From the NCBI GenBank assembly GCA_963969365.1, contig OZ017748.1, positions 3,283,001-3,347,000 on the forward strand: a stretch of 64,000 nucleotides of DNA, in the 5' to 3' direction. The notes beneath the pieces are model-generated. The model saw only the letters and a list, made by a program, of their open reading frames with translations. It made no database searches and was not told the DNA's origin. The stretch's first letter is position 1. Each line of letters opens with the position of its first letter. The DNA is from Asterochloris sp. CNOR1. Lineage: Eukaryota; Chlorophyta; Trebouxiophyceae; Trebouxiales; Trebouxiaceae. A program made the translations under genes and the position numbers. Below, one piece after another: positions 1-11,800 of this stretch.

Positions 1-539
1 CTGCAGGCCTGCCCTGGCCAGTGGCATGTCCCAAGGGTGTTTTTGGCAATGAAGGAGGCATATGCTTGTTTGCTGTACCTGCAGATAGGGAGTTTAGGCT
101 TATGCATGCATTCCTGTTGGAACGCGCTCTCAACATGTGTGCTCACACTTTGTTGCAGTCGATCAGATTCGCAGAGCTGTCAGGTGGGCCCACCATCACG
201 TCAGGTCAGTGAATTCTGCATCGCACAGAGCTGCAAATTGCAGTTGGGCAATGAGGCTGACAAAAGGTGATCCTTCCCTACTGACTGTGATTTCACAGGG
301 TGTGAGGTTTGTAACTTCCAAGTCCGCCCAGAACCTGTTGCTAATGATTGTTCAAGCAACAAGCCTGCTGGTGTGCGATCTGCAGAGCATCATCTGGGCT
401 TGGGCAGACGCAAGTCCTGCAGCCTTTCAGGGGTATTGGCCACTCAAAGTTCAGCCTGAGGCCCCAGCAATCCAGGAGGATCTCCAAGCAGCAGTTCTGG
501 AGAGGCAGCCGCGGGGAGGACACCTGGAGAGTCTGCAGC
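1..539. other. 5' flank of the lactate dehydrogenase gene
   Basis: No gene is recognised here. The frame used by the first dehydrogenase exon stays open upstream to 348, just after an in-frame TGA at 345-347, but it holds no ATG before 540. That stretch is Arg/Ser/Gln-rich and looks like a targeting peptide. It could be 5' UTR or the end of a longer first exon spliced from outside the window. Confidence 0.4.
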
Positions 540-3500
540 ATGCAGTCAGCTGCTGGTACCTGTCAGGGCAGGTTCCGTGTTGCAGTATTCTCCGCAGAAC
601 AGTATGTGAAAGACTTCCTGCAGCTGCCCCTGCAGTCCAATCACTTTGATGCCTCCTTTCTGGAGGTGAGCAGCCTTCTGCATGCTGGTCAGGAGGGAAA
701 TGGCTGCCTGCAGCATCATGATGGCAAGTGTCAGCTTCTGTTTGCTGCCATCAACCAGGAAGCCCTTTGTGCTTTTGGCTTCAATCCACCACGAGAGACC
801 TGGCAGCCTGCGGCGTCGTGACAGAGCACTCCCTTGCTGTGCATGCTGCCGTCAGCAAGGATGCTATCAGCCCTGATCCATCAGGGGGCTGGCAGCATGT
901 GGCATCTTTGACATGCACTTGAATTCTGCTGCATGATGTCATCAGCCAGGATGCCAACCGTGCTCGTGGGTACGGGTTGAGAGGAGCTCAGCATGGGCTG
1001 TCTCAGACAGCATCTTCACCATTAGTAATTTTGCTTCTGCATGCTGGCTGATGCCAGGGTCGTTGTGCTGACAGGTCATGCAAATGGTCTGCAGGTCCCA
1101 CTGTCACTTACCACAGCACCACTGGCAGCGGGCTTCCTCGTCCTGAATGTCTTTGTGAACGATGACTGCAGTGCAGAGGTGGGCCTTGTGCAAGGTGCTG
1201 CAGAAGCTATGCCACCCATGTGTGCCAGCTGGAGGCAAATATGCGCACCACTCACTGTGTCAGTTGGGTCATCTGCAGGTCCTTGAGATCTTGGCCAAGA
1301 ATGGGACTCGCTTCATCACGCTCAGGTCAGCTGGTGGCACAATTCCAAGAGCGCTGCAAACTGCAGCTGAGCAGCTTTGTAGCACACCTTGAGAAGCCGG
1401 CTTTGGTGCCAGGATGTACCTGAGTGCCCTCTCCCACAGCAGGCTGTACAGCAGGCTGCACCTCACTCCATTCCATCCTGTGTCCATGCCAATTACCTGC
1501 ATGCAGGCGCAACAAACTGCAGCGGCTGTGTTCAAGTCTCACGACGAGGCTGGCCCACTTGCTGCTGCTTCATTCACAAGCTGCCCCTCTGCGTTGTTGC
1601 AGGTGTACTGGCTATGACAAGGTGGACCTGGTGGCAGCCAAAAGGCTGGGGGTGGCAGTCACTCGAGTGCCCTCCTACAGCCCAGCCTCAGTGGCAGAGC
1701 ATGCAGTGGGCATGATGCTGTGCCTGAACAGGTGGGGCCTGACATTCATAACCCTGAGCTGCCGCTTTGAGCGAGGCGCTGTGCCTGGACAGGTGGGGGC
1801 TGCTGGCAGCACACATGAGCTGCCGAGTTGAGCAGGGTGGGGGTTCGGCAGGGTGCTATGTCTGAACAGGTGGGCCAGCTGAACAAACACAGAGCAGGTG
1901 CTGCAGGGGGAGCATTGCTCTGCCTGAGCAGCTGACAGTGCAAGCTGCCAACAGCCTTTGCTGCCACCTGGGCTGTCTGGAAAGTTGACGATGTGGGGGC
2001 AGCCTGCCTTTGGCCCATGCGCATGAAAGCCACAGTGGCAGGGCATATCGGGTGCACAGTGCTCTGCCCGAACAAGCAAGCGCGCTACACATCAAAAACC
2101 AAATCAAGAGTAAAAGTGCTGCCACTGGGCGTAATTGGTTCGAGCTCTGTGCGGCCCTCCCTCAGCTTTGACTCAATCATGGCAGCTTGCCAGAACTGCT
2201 CGCAGGCCCTTTGTTTTCCCTCAGGCCTCACTCACCCTACAGGAGTTTTCATTTGGCTTATGCCAGAGTGTCCCAGCAGAACTACTCCCTGTCAGGGCTG
2301 GTGGGCTGTGAGCTGAAGGCAAAGACTGTGGGCGTCATAGGCACTGGTGGCATCGGCAGTGCTGCGTGTCGAATCCTGAAGGTGGGTGGCGGCTGCTGCA
2401 GACTCTGGATGGCGGCTGCTGCAGACGAGCAACCCTGCAAGCGAGGCGTGTGGCATGGTCTGCCTCTGCCCTGTACCGCCCAGTGGCAGGCAGACCCCTG
2501 CTGCCTGCCAACCGTGCCAAGCTTCTGATACAGGCACACAAGCCTCTCAATTGCCTTAGGTTCTGCTGCAGGGCTCTGAGCATAAGCTCTTGCCAAAGCT
2601 GCTGACCTTGAGCAGGCCTGCAAGGCACGATCTCTTTTGTGTACGGCATTCCTCTGCAGGGCTGCCAGGGCAGATGATGGAGCCTTCCTATCCCAGGCCT
2701 GTAGGTAGTCTGCTCACACCACCCCAATGCCGTATGCAGGGCTTTGGGTGTCGAGTGGTGGCATACGACCTCTACCCCAGCCAGGCCTGCAAGGAGGCAG
2801 GCGTGCTCTACATTGACACCCTTGAGGAGCTGCTGCCCCAGTGTGAGGTGGTCACGCTGCACTGTCCCCTGCTGCCGACAACCAGGCACATGATGAATGC
2901 AAGCAGGTAAGCTCGGGAATGACTGCACACACCTGCTGCTGCGGCTTGTGAGGTGATGACGCAGCACCATGCCCTGCTGCCGGCCGCCCGGCGCGTGAGC
3001 AATGCAAGCCATTGGCTGCTGATTAAGCGCACTCACCTGCTGCCGTGTCGTGCTCGACAGCCCCACTCTCCCCTGCCGCTGGCTGTCAAGGAGATCACCA
3101 AAGCAGGTGGGTTCCCTTCTGCGGCTTGGCAATGCTGGCCGCTCCCTGCTGTGACAACCAAGCACCTTGGCGCCGCCAGCAGGTCAGCAACCCAGGGGTG
3201 AGGTGGGCCTCAGGGGCACAGCTGGCACAGACTGCACTCAGAGACGCACATCATTTGAATCTCAGGGCCTGGGCAGCTGGCACAGCCTTGACTGCTGCAT
3301 TGGTCCTGCTGCCGACAGCCAAGCACTTGACAGGGCGGTGCATGCACATGCTGCAGGAGAACCAGCAATCTGCTGCGTGCAGTCCAGTGCAGGGCACTGC
3401 ACTGCACAGCTGGACCGCAAGGCTAGCATGGAGCTGGCAGTCTGATGCACTTCTCGCCGCTGCTGATCATGTGGCGCCTGTGCCTGCAGGCTGCAGCTCA

Positions 3501-4114
3501 TGCAGCCTGGTGCGATGCTGATCAATGTGAGCCGCGGCGGCCTGGTGGACACAGCAGCCCTCATAGAGGCACTGACCAGTGGACACATTGGCGCAGCAGG
3601 TGACGCTGCACCAGTGCTCGGCCACCCTCCACAACAAGAGGGGCTCTCAGCAACAAATAAAGTTTGCCATCAGTGCGCTGCATCCCCCTGGGTCTGTGCA
3701 GCCAGTTGCTCCCGCTTGCTATGAGCAGCCCAGTGCTACTTCCAGGCTGTCTGCAGCTCTGGTGCAGCCCATGTGCAGTGCCTGCAGTCAGTGCTCTTGG
3801 TATGTGCTCACTGCAGGCCCTGTCCAGTACCACCTGCAGGGGCAAGCGGCCCAGCTCCTGTGCCTGCAGGTCTTGATGTGTATGAAAATGAGGCCAGCAT
3901 CTTCTTCTCAGACTTCAGCCAACATGACCGGGCCAGCAAAGTCAGGGCTCGGGACAGCATGCTGTCCACCCTCCAAGGCTTCCCCAACGTGCTCATCACA
4001 CCACACTCCGCGTTTCTGACCACTGAAGCACTGCGCGGCATTGCTGGCACCACAGTGAAGAGCCTCCACGAGATTGCTGAGGGCAAGCCCCTGACCTACC
4101 AGCTCCATGCCTAG
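540..4114 (+). CDS. D-lactate dehydrogenase (D-isomer 2-hydroxyacid dehydrogenase), 8 exons
   Basis: The enzyme should reduce pyruvate to D-lactate with NADH, a fermentative step in many green algae. Exons are 540-665, 1095-1178, 1279-1325, 1603-1731, 2243-2381, 2740-2906, 3490-3599 and 3870-4114. All are GT-AG and the phases close to a 348-residue protein, the usual family length. Visible motifs are the Rossmann glycine loop [11 protein letters not shown], an Asp at the end of the next strand (AYDLYP, NAD-type), the substrate Arg in NVSRGGLVD, the acid Glu in LDVYENE and the catalytic His in ITPHSAF. The start is the first in-frame ATG; a spliced upstream targeting exon remains possible. Introns 4 and 6 hold degraded copies of their own upstream exon ends. 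Family assignment is secure; the compartment is unknown. Confidence 0.93.
1720..2075 (+). repeat. Donor-side junction copies in dehydrogenase intron 4
   Basis: The end of exon 4 with its donor, GTGCCTGAACAGGTGGG at 1720-1736, recurs as GTGCCTGGACAGGTGGG at 1781-1797 and ATGTCTGAACAGGTGGG at 1858-1874. Weaker copies lie near 1914 and 2058. The copies keep AGGTGGG, so they are potential decoy donors. Confidence 0.8.
2835..3365 (+). repeat. Degraded exon-6-end copies in dehydrogenase intron 6
   Basis: The exon 6 tail (CCCCTGCTGCCGACAACCAG with ATGAATGCAAGCAG) is echoed near 2950-3010 (CCCTGCTGCCGGCCGCCCGG, then AGCAATGCAAGCC), near 3140-3185 and near 3300-3360 (CCTGCTGCCGACAGCCAAGC). Similarity falls with distance from the exon. 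Confidence 0.7.
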
Positions 4115-4568
4115 AGCTGCTCTGCTCCATCTGCACAGTCAGCACAACACATCTGCTGTCCCTTCCTTCCTCCCTCTGCCCTGCAAGTGCTGTCCCTTCT
4201 TTGTGTCCGACCCTGCTTTTCTGCAAGTGAAAGGTCGCCCTGCCCACTCTCCCATCCCTGTACCTGGAATGCTTGCTCAATTTGGATACCAGGCAGCCTG
4301 AAACTCGCTCAGCAGGCAGTAAGCAGTGGTGAAGTCAGGTTCTTGTTCCAGCACTTTCAACGGCTGTGGCAGTTTGTAGTTGGAATGCCTTACTGACGCT
4401 CAACTGAGATATAGACCTGCACATCATAGCGTGCTGCAGAGAAGCTGTTGTCAGTAACATCGGCGCACAGCTTGTCCAGATTGTCAGCTCCCTTTCATCT
4501 GCTGAGGCACACAACAACGCACTGCAAGCAGGCCACACGTTTGGGTGGGGTGGCGGCGAGGTGTGGAG
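4115..4568. other. Convergent intergenic spacer
   Basis: This spacer separates the stop codons of the dehydrogenase (+) and the armadillo-repeat gene (-). It should carry both 3' UTRs. I see no TGTAA signal on either strand in the proper orientation, and no further ORF of note. Confidence 0.6.
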
Positions 4569-7500
4569 CTATGCAGGGTTAGAGGCGTCAGCAGGATCAT
4601 CTAGCTCCTCCTCTGGAGAGGTCTTGTCAAAAGCGCTGGCTGGAACCTCTCCGGCCTCTAAGGGCACAGGGAAGTGTGTGCGCCACCGGTATGGAATGGC
4701 TCTGATGAGGGGCTTAGGCACCTCGGCCTTCTTCATGCACGGCACCATCTCGCTGCAGCCCGACAGGTTGAACAAGATGGCTGTGGCCTGTCGCTCGAGC
4801 TGCCTGTTGCTGCCTGCCAGCAGAACAGCCAGCAGGGGCACTGGGTCCACCTGAGCCAGCTGCTGCTTGGCTTCATCCCGCACCGTCAGCGCTTGCAGCA
4901 GCCCTGCATGGCAGACAGCATGGGCAATCCAGCCTTGTTTGCTTCATCTCGCACAGCCAGCACTTGCAGCAGCCATGCAGATGGGTCAACTCGCTTTCCT
5001 GCACTTGACTGCCACTGCTCGCCCCCTGCCTGCCTGGCAGGCGCCTCTGTGACAGTGTGACAGCAGAGCCCTTTTGAAGGGCTGCACAGTGCAACTTGAC
5101 CCTGGTTGTATGCTGTAGGATGCTGGGACCAATTGGAGCCTACTGGGAGGCCAAGAGCGCTTCAATGTACTGCTGCAATATGGGCTGGGCTGCTGCGTTG
5201 CAGGGCTGCTGCAAAAGCTGTCACAAGCTCCACAGCTGCGCAGTATGGCCCCGGCCTCCAGCAATGTGCATTGTGCGCTGCTCATGCACGGCAGCCATGT
5301 TCCTGTCCAGCCAACAGCATCCAGACAGGTTTTTCCTGTTCAAAGCACACACCAAGACATGCTGCATTACAGAAGCCCCGTGGGCATGCTCCGCATCTGA
5401 TGCACCTTGACACAGCCTCCCACAGCTGGCACCAAAAAGATTGCTGGACAGCAGCTCCTCCTGCACTCGCTTGGGCACTGCCCTGCCAGTCCAGGCTGCC
5501 CCCAAGGCATGCAGACTCCTAGCCCTCAGCCCTTTGAGACACTCAGTCAGTGTGCTGGACAGCAGTGCCTCCTGCCTTGCGCTCAGCCTCAGGCCCAAAA
5601 CAACACCCGTGCAGGCTTCATGCTGCAAGCTCTGAATGACCGGCCTCTGCGCATCAGTGAGTTCCAAGCCCTAAGACCACCCTGTTGCATGTGCTTACTC
5701 AGCAAGCTGACTGGCAGCCCCTCGTGCTCCTCAGTCAGCCTCAGGTCACCCCATATCAACCAAGGATGCCTACGACGCATTTTTTTTGGTGTGCCCGCGC
5801 CTCCCCCCTTTGCAACAAATGTCCAATTGGTCGGGGCAGAGCGCCTCCTGCCCCTCGCTCAGCCTCAAGTGCGGCCTCCAGCTGCCCACAGGACCATCTG
5901 CGAGCCTGACCCTCTCCCCGCGTCAAGACACTCGAGCCTCCCTCCACGACCCCAAGATGCCCATCTAGCATGACTTGTTGGCAGCACCTTCTGGCCTCTG
6001 CTCAGCCTAGCCTCAGACGCCTCTGTGGCTGCCCACGAAGTTTTCTGCAATGCTGACCCTCTTTCCCCTTTGAAACTTACCAAGTGCACTTGTTAGAAGC
6101 GCATCCTGCCCCTCGCTCAGCCTCAGGCGCCCGTCTGCCGCCCCATCTGGTACCAGCTCCGCCAGAATGCTGCCGGTCCAGCGGGCAGTCCTCTGCTGCA
6201 CCATCATGTCCAGCGCAGCCGGCTGGGCGGCAAAGCGCAGGGCGCAGCGCGCCGCCGCTGTCTGCTGCGCCTCTGTGCCGAAGCGCAGGTGGCTGTTCCA
6301 GGCCTGCAGGGGGCAGCCTGCCACCAGTGGCCTCTCTCCAGACTCGGAGGGCCTGTGCTGCTTGTCTGGGTGCTGCACACGCAACCGGTCTCCTTACATG
6401 TCCCAGGAGCTGTGGCTTTCTGTATGCCATATGCTTGAGCTCCGTCAGCTCTGGGCTACATTACAACATCAGGCCGAACAATCATGCAAGCCGGTTCATT
6501 ATCCTCTTCGCCAGGAAAGAGAGGTGACCAAAGTGTCCTGGCGCTCACCTGCACTGCCCCGCACTCGAGGACCAGGCGGCCTGAGCCTGGCAGGCCGACC
6601 AGTCCCTCCAGCAGGACGGATGCTGGCAGGTTCACGTGAGCCCCGTGACGAGGGTCCAGGAATGAGGCGGCCAGCTGCAGCACGCCCTGGTCCATCAGCA
6701 GGCGCTGGAAGGGCCTGCACTTGCACAACAGCACCCTGCCTGGCAGCTCAGGCCCCTTTTCTTCCACATCTGGAAGCACTTGAGGCCAGCATTCCAGTCC
6801 ATGTCCTGCACCTTGGCCTTCATCTGCCCCAGGAGCTCCCCGTTCCGACGGCCGCAGTACACAACATAGGTCTTGCTCAGCCCAGTAGCAAGGCACAGCT
6901 GCAGATGGACTGAAGGCTTTGCCAAAACTCAGCCCCCACCTGACCGGTTTTGGGACATCCTTTGGCACCGGTGGTGCAGCCGTTTTCTTCTTTCCTGGCG
7001 GGGACTTGGTGCGCCCTGCTCCTGCCTTGGACCCTTTGCCCTCCTGAGGAGATGTCACCTGCTTGGCAGGCTGCACATAGGTGGCCAGCGCGGCCAGGCA
7101 GGCCAGGCTGCTGGCCTGTGCCTTGCGCAGGCCGCTCCACTGGTGCTCGTCTTGCTGCAGGTGTGGAGGAGGACACGAGATGAGCTGCTGGCTTGGACAC
7201 CCTGCACGATGTTACTGGAGTGCTTCTCCTGCTGCAGGGGGCACAGGACAAGACCGGCGGTTGCTGTACTGACAATAGCTTCATCTTGCTGCAAATGCAG
7301 GGCACAATGTGTGATCGCTGGCAAGACTGCTGGGCCCATGCCTGCTGCAGGCATCTCCAGTTGTGGTCGTCGTGCTGTAGGTACAGACAATAACTCAATA
7401 GCTGGCTTGAAGTATCCGCAGGCCGCCCCATGGATGCTTGCCTGTCAAATTTGACAGGACGTCATTGGCTTTTGCTGAGAGGCGCAGGAGCACATCCCTT

Positions 7501-8731
7501 TGCATCAGCAAGGCCTTGATTGTGTGCTCATCCTGCTGCACCAGGTTCAGACTGTCTGGGAACTAAGCAACTGTACCTGGGTCCACGAGTTGAGGTTTGT
7601 CGCCTGAGACAGCGCGCTCTGCTGCGGCAAGACGCCACGACAGGCAGCAGCCTGCAGCAATCAGGCTGCAGGGCGCTCCTTGCGCAGACCACGGGGGTGG
7701 CCCCACCTTGAGCAGCTCAACGAAGGCGGGCACTGCCTGCTCCAGAGAGGGCACCGCTGCTGGCACAGCAGAGATGTGCTGCAGCAGCTGGGCAGCGTGG
7801 ACCTTGCTGCGTTCGTGGCTCCCAGTGAGCGCCTGGACCACCGTTGCCATCCTCTGCAGCCACTTGTAGCACGTTCTGGGACTGCATGCAGCCGAGCTGA
7901 GCATGGTCAAGCTGCTGAGCACAGATGCGAACAAAGACCACAGTGACACGAGCCTGTCCTGTGCGGCAGCAGTGCCATCCCCGGATGGAAGAGTTCGTGA
8001 ATGGCATGTCTGCATGGCACTGAGCTGCATGGGCTGCAGGTCTTCATCAGCTGAAAGATCTTGGCTGCAGTTCAAGCTTGTGCTGTGCATGAGGGGTGAG
8101 GGCGATGGCCCGGTTATAGCACAAACCCAGACCACCCTCGCATCGCCAGTGCCATCCAGCATGTGTGACTGGATGTTCAGCACGTCTTACCTTGTTGCTG
8201 AGCACAAATTCTGCCACCATCTCCTCGCTTTGGTCCAGCATCTCTGACAGGCAGCCCAGGGCTGCATATTGCTCCTCCAGGCTCTTGTCCAGTAGTGAAC
8301 ACACCCAGGGTAGGCATGCAAGCTTAATGATCTCAGCCTGCATTGCAGATGACTTTGATATCAGTTGGGAGCTCACAAGCTGTGCTGATTAGCAGTCCAT
8401 GCTGGCAGCATGATCTGGTGGACAGGATCGCCTGCTGCTCTTGGCGCAATTGCTGCCATAGACACATCTTGCTGGCCTTGATCAGGCAAAGCGCTTACCG
8501 TCCTGTCAGGGTTCTGGGCAAGAATCCAGAGGTACAGTGCTGCCTGAGCCTTGCTGCAGTGGGGCAGCCCCTGCATTGACACAGCCTGATAGCAATGACA
8601 CACAAATACTCAAGCACACCAATTGCTCCGGCAGTGTTAGGTGATGCACTCACATTGCTGCTGCTCAAGCAATCTGACAGCAGCTTCACACTGCCCTTCA
8701 TCTGCCTCAGTTTATCTGTGGCTGCTGCCAT
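4569..8731 (-). CDS. Armadillo-repeat protein of unknown function
   Basis: The product is helical and repeat-rich, typical of an ARM/HEAT scaffold; no catalytic motif is seen. Well-supported exons are 8654-8731, 8499-8570, 8191-8337, 7707-7958, 7442-7535 (GC donor), 6945-7150, then coding blocks around 6760-6910 and 6549-6750, then 6081-6372 and 4569-4903. The phases close except around 6750-6910, where the boundary is unresolved. ARM-like helices include PWVCSLLDKSLEEQYAALG, VPAFVELLK and VPLLAVLLAGSNRQLERQA. A Lys/Pro-rich linker (PPGKKKTAAPP) lies mid-protein, and the C-terminus is acidic (SPEEELDDPADA). The start is an ATG after a TGCAG acceptor-like site. The gene lies head-to-tail behind the ABC1 kinase with about 150 bp between. 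I do not recognise an orthologue; a nuclear-import or ciliary ARM protein is possible. Confidence 0.75.
4868..4985 (-). repeat. Acceptor-side copy before the last ARM exon
   Basis: The last exon begins GGCTGCTGCAAGCGCTGACG (minus strand, from 4903). About 79 bp upstream in the intron lies TGGCTGCTGCAAGTGCTGGC, followed by GTGCGAGATGAAGC against GTGCGGGATGAAGC in the exon. This is a tandem duplicate of the acceptor region. Confidence 0.85.
5580..6130 (-). repeat. Donor-side exon copies in the last ARM intron
   Basis: The exon end encoding LRLSEGQDALLTSALG (near 6117) is followed in the intron by recognisable copies near 5866 (LRLSEGQEAL), 5745 (LRLTEEHEGLPVSLLS) and 5590 (LRLSARQEALLSSTL). 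Each keeps the same reading sense but none is needed for a closed model. Confidence 0.85.
7441..7458. repeat. Perfect 18-bp palindrome at a GC-AG donor
   Basis: CCTGTCAAATTTGACAGG equals its own reverse complement. It covers the end of an ARM-gene exon (encoding SNLT) and its unusual GC donor on the minus strand. Confidence 0.9.
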
Positions 8732-8878
8732 CTTACAGCCAGCGCTGCATGCAAAAGCCAAACGATCAACAGATGCGTTAGAGTTTAGTATTCAGAGTGC
8801 TATGCTCACATTATTCATGATCAACCTTCTGTCAATCATTAATGTGCTGTGGGGTCTCAAGGTTCAGGTAGCAGAAGT
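8732..8878. other. Short spacer between ARM gene start and ABC1 kinase stop
   Basis: About 147 bp must hold the 3' end of the kinase transcript and the promoter of the ARM gene. It is comparatively AT-rich. No TTACA (minus-strand TGTAA) was seen. Confidence 0.5.
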
Positions 8879-11800
8879 TCAAGCTGATCTAGGGCTGTTA
8901 CGTTTGGGAAAGGCACGCTGGGAGGGCGGCACATCCCGGCCACCTGGTTGGCTGGCTCTAGAGGGCTCTTGCATCATCTGGGCGGGAGCAGGTGTTAGCC
9001 ACCAGGCCTGCCCGTCTACAGCATCTCCACTGTATGTATAGCCTGTGGCGGGCTGCCCAGCAGAGGGCTGCTGCATGTCCTGTGCCACACGAAGGGCAAT
9101 GCGTGCAATGAGCTGGCGTAAGAACATCTCCACTGCAGCAGCAGAAACATCAGCTTAGCTGCTGGGCCTGATCAGGCTGGCTTAGGTTGTGACCCTGGTC
9201 TGTGCAAGGGCTCAGCATAGGGCATAGCTATGCAGCACACCATCCTGGGCACCGCATACAGCACTGACTGAGGACCTCAGGTACATCTATTCCAGGGCTG
9301 TCAAGTCTGCATCATGTCAAAGAGGCTGCCCCAGCCACACAGATGAGAACAGGCTCCATAAATCCCGTGTAGGTGGCACCCCAGGCAGCAGCTGGGGCAG
9401 CAAGTGGCGCAGCTCAGCCCACACTGGACGTGCAGGAGATTCTGTGTGTCGCCAGCCTCAGAGCTCGCGCCTTTCCAGCCCCACCTGTGTGGAGCACGCC
9501 AGGCAGCAGCTCTGGCAGGAGGGGATACAGCTCAGTCCACACGCTCCAGGCGCCGCCATTCATCATCGAGTTGATCTGGAAGGGGCCACCCTCGAGGATG
9601 GCAAAAATGCCGCGGATGGTGGTCAGAGCCTCCTCGTCCTCCTGGGTCACAGTCACTGCTGGCTGAAGCCTGCAGGCAGGTAAAGGCCTGTGAGAAATGC
9701 AGCTCAGCAAGGGCAGATGCTGGGGTGGCGAGAAAGTGGTGCTGAATTGCAGGATGGCTGTCTGCTGGCCAGTGCAGGCACAGGGGCCATGCTCCATGTC
9801 AGAGATCACCAATCAATGCCTCCTGCTTGTCCTGGGTCACTATCACAACCATCTGCACCCTGCGACTGGGCCCCATTCTGCGTCAGCAGACGTGTTGGCT
9901 GTGCTGGCAGAGCGACGCAGGCATTGGTCAAGAGCTCATCATGCGTGTCCAGAGGTTTTAGGCGCAAGCTGCAAGTGCAGCGCTCTGCCAGGCCTCGGAT
10001 GTGATAGCAGTCAAGACTTGGCCATGACCTCCGCAGCCGCTGCAGCAAACCCTTTTCTTTCATTCAGCCCGGGCAAGCACTGGGGAGGTCTTGACAACCA
10101 GACCCGGTCAACATCAGTCCAGGTCTGTGAAGGGAAGCCAGGCCCCACCTGGTGAGGATTTCGAAGGGCGTAGGGACGGGCAGCAGCAGGCCGCGCAGGG
10201 GCCCCAGCGCGCTCATGGTGGTGCCGACTGCAAGCGCGGGCAGGCTGCCCAGCAGGGAGGTCACCAGGCGGCTGAGGGCCTCCCTGCTGAGCGCGTCCAC
10301 TGCAGCCACCATCTCATCCACGAGCAGCTCCTGCAGGGCACCAGAGTGAGGTCACAGTCAGCTGGACACACCATGGTACTCAGGACCAGTTGACGGCTCA
10401 GGCACAATCTTTTCCATTGAGGCCTGACAATCAGAGCAGGGCACCTGTGAGGTCGAGGTGACTGGCTTGGAGGCGCCCCTGCTGAGTCATCCAGAGCTTG
10501 GCCCTGACTCATACTAATCCATGTGCAGCTCCTGCGGATTATATCAGTCTGGTGCTATGGCCAGCTCAATGTGAGGCATGCCAGCGTGGGCTGCTGCCAC
10601 CGGCTCAATACCCCTTGCGGCCACAACAAGCTCTCGGCACCCATGCCGTGCAGCTATCCCTGCACGCTGTGTTGCCGCTCTGCCAGTCAACCCCAGCATG
10701 CTTGCAGCCGGTAGCTAACAGGAAAACCCCACTGCAGGCGCTGCGGTGGCTGTTTGCTTGCATTGGAAGCAGAGCTTCAGCACCTCAGCACAGGCCGCTG
10801 AAGGGAGTTCTGCAAGTGAATCCAACAACACAAAGGCTGCATGCCACTTGAGCTGCTGAGATGACTGACAGGCTACACAGCTTTCATGTTCCAAGCAGCA
10901 CGCCCTGTCAGCACGAAGTTTAGAGGTCTTGCTGCAGCCGCACCTGGACATAGCTCCCGTCTCGGCTAAAGATGACCTTCAGAGCCTCTCTGGCAGTGTC
11001 GTGCAGCACCACCTGTGGCTGGCCAGCGACCGCTGCTGGCTGCGCCTGCGTGCCGGCCACTGTGAAGCTGCCAAACCCTTCTGCCAGGCGCTGCAGCCTT
11101 GTGATGTCCAGGCGAGTCTTGTCCTGCAGGGCCGAGATAAGCGGTGTTCAGTGATGGCCATGACACGCCCGCTGCGCCGTCCTGCTGCGCTCTGCACATT
11201 GCTGACCTGCAGCAGTGCCACACAACAGCCCTTGGGCAACCTTGCTGCCCTGGTTGAGTGCCCACAGGAACTTTCAAATCAACCATGGCTCGTCAGGTAG
11301 GCCAAGGAGCATCAAAGCCAGACAGAGCAGGGGCTGAGACCCTCAAAGCCAATCCTATAGCTGGGTTCCTTGTGAGCAGCTCACTGCTGTTGATCTGTTT
11401 GAGGTTGAGTGCGCTTCGAACATGCTCACCCCATACAGCAGTTGGCGCAGAGCTGTACGCGTGCGCGGGTGGTTGTCAATCAGCAGCCGCCGCGACAGGT
11501 AGGGGAAGCACTCCTTTACAATGGCATACTGTGGGTCCACCCTGAGAGCAATGCCCTCAATCACGCTGAAGGCCCGCAGGATAAGGGCAAAGTAGGCTGG
11601 GATCTCAAAAGGGTAGTCTCGCGACAGGCTGTCCAGCTCCGCAGTGACCTGCAGCAGATGTCATGCAGAATTAGGCGAGTTTGTGCAGCCAGCGCAATGC
11701 AGCTCTCCAGCCATGAACCATCACATGTCCAGCTCATGGTCCTGTTTCAGAAGGTAAGTCGGTTCCTTGACACACAACATCAAGCAGGACACAGCACCGT

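Noticed and set aside
348-539. Dehydrogenase start at 348
   Set aside because: The codon is TTG; ATG first appears at 540. The open stretch before it may still be part of a spliced leader.
137-649. Plus-strand 170-codon frame near the window start
   Set aside because: It overlaps the dehydrogenase first exon in another frame and has no recognisable content.
2126-2152. GGTTCGAGCTC text resembling a tRNA T-arm/B box
   Set aside because: No matching acceptor stem, D-arm or anticodon arm could be folded around it, and it lies in a dehydrogenase intron.
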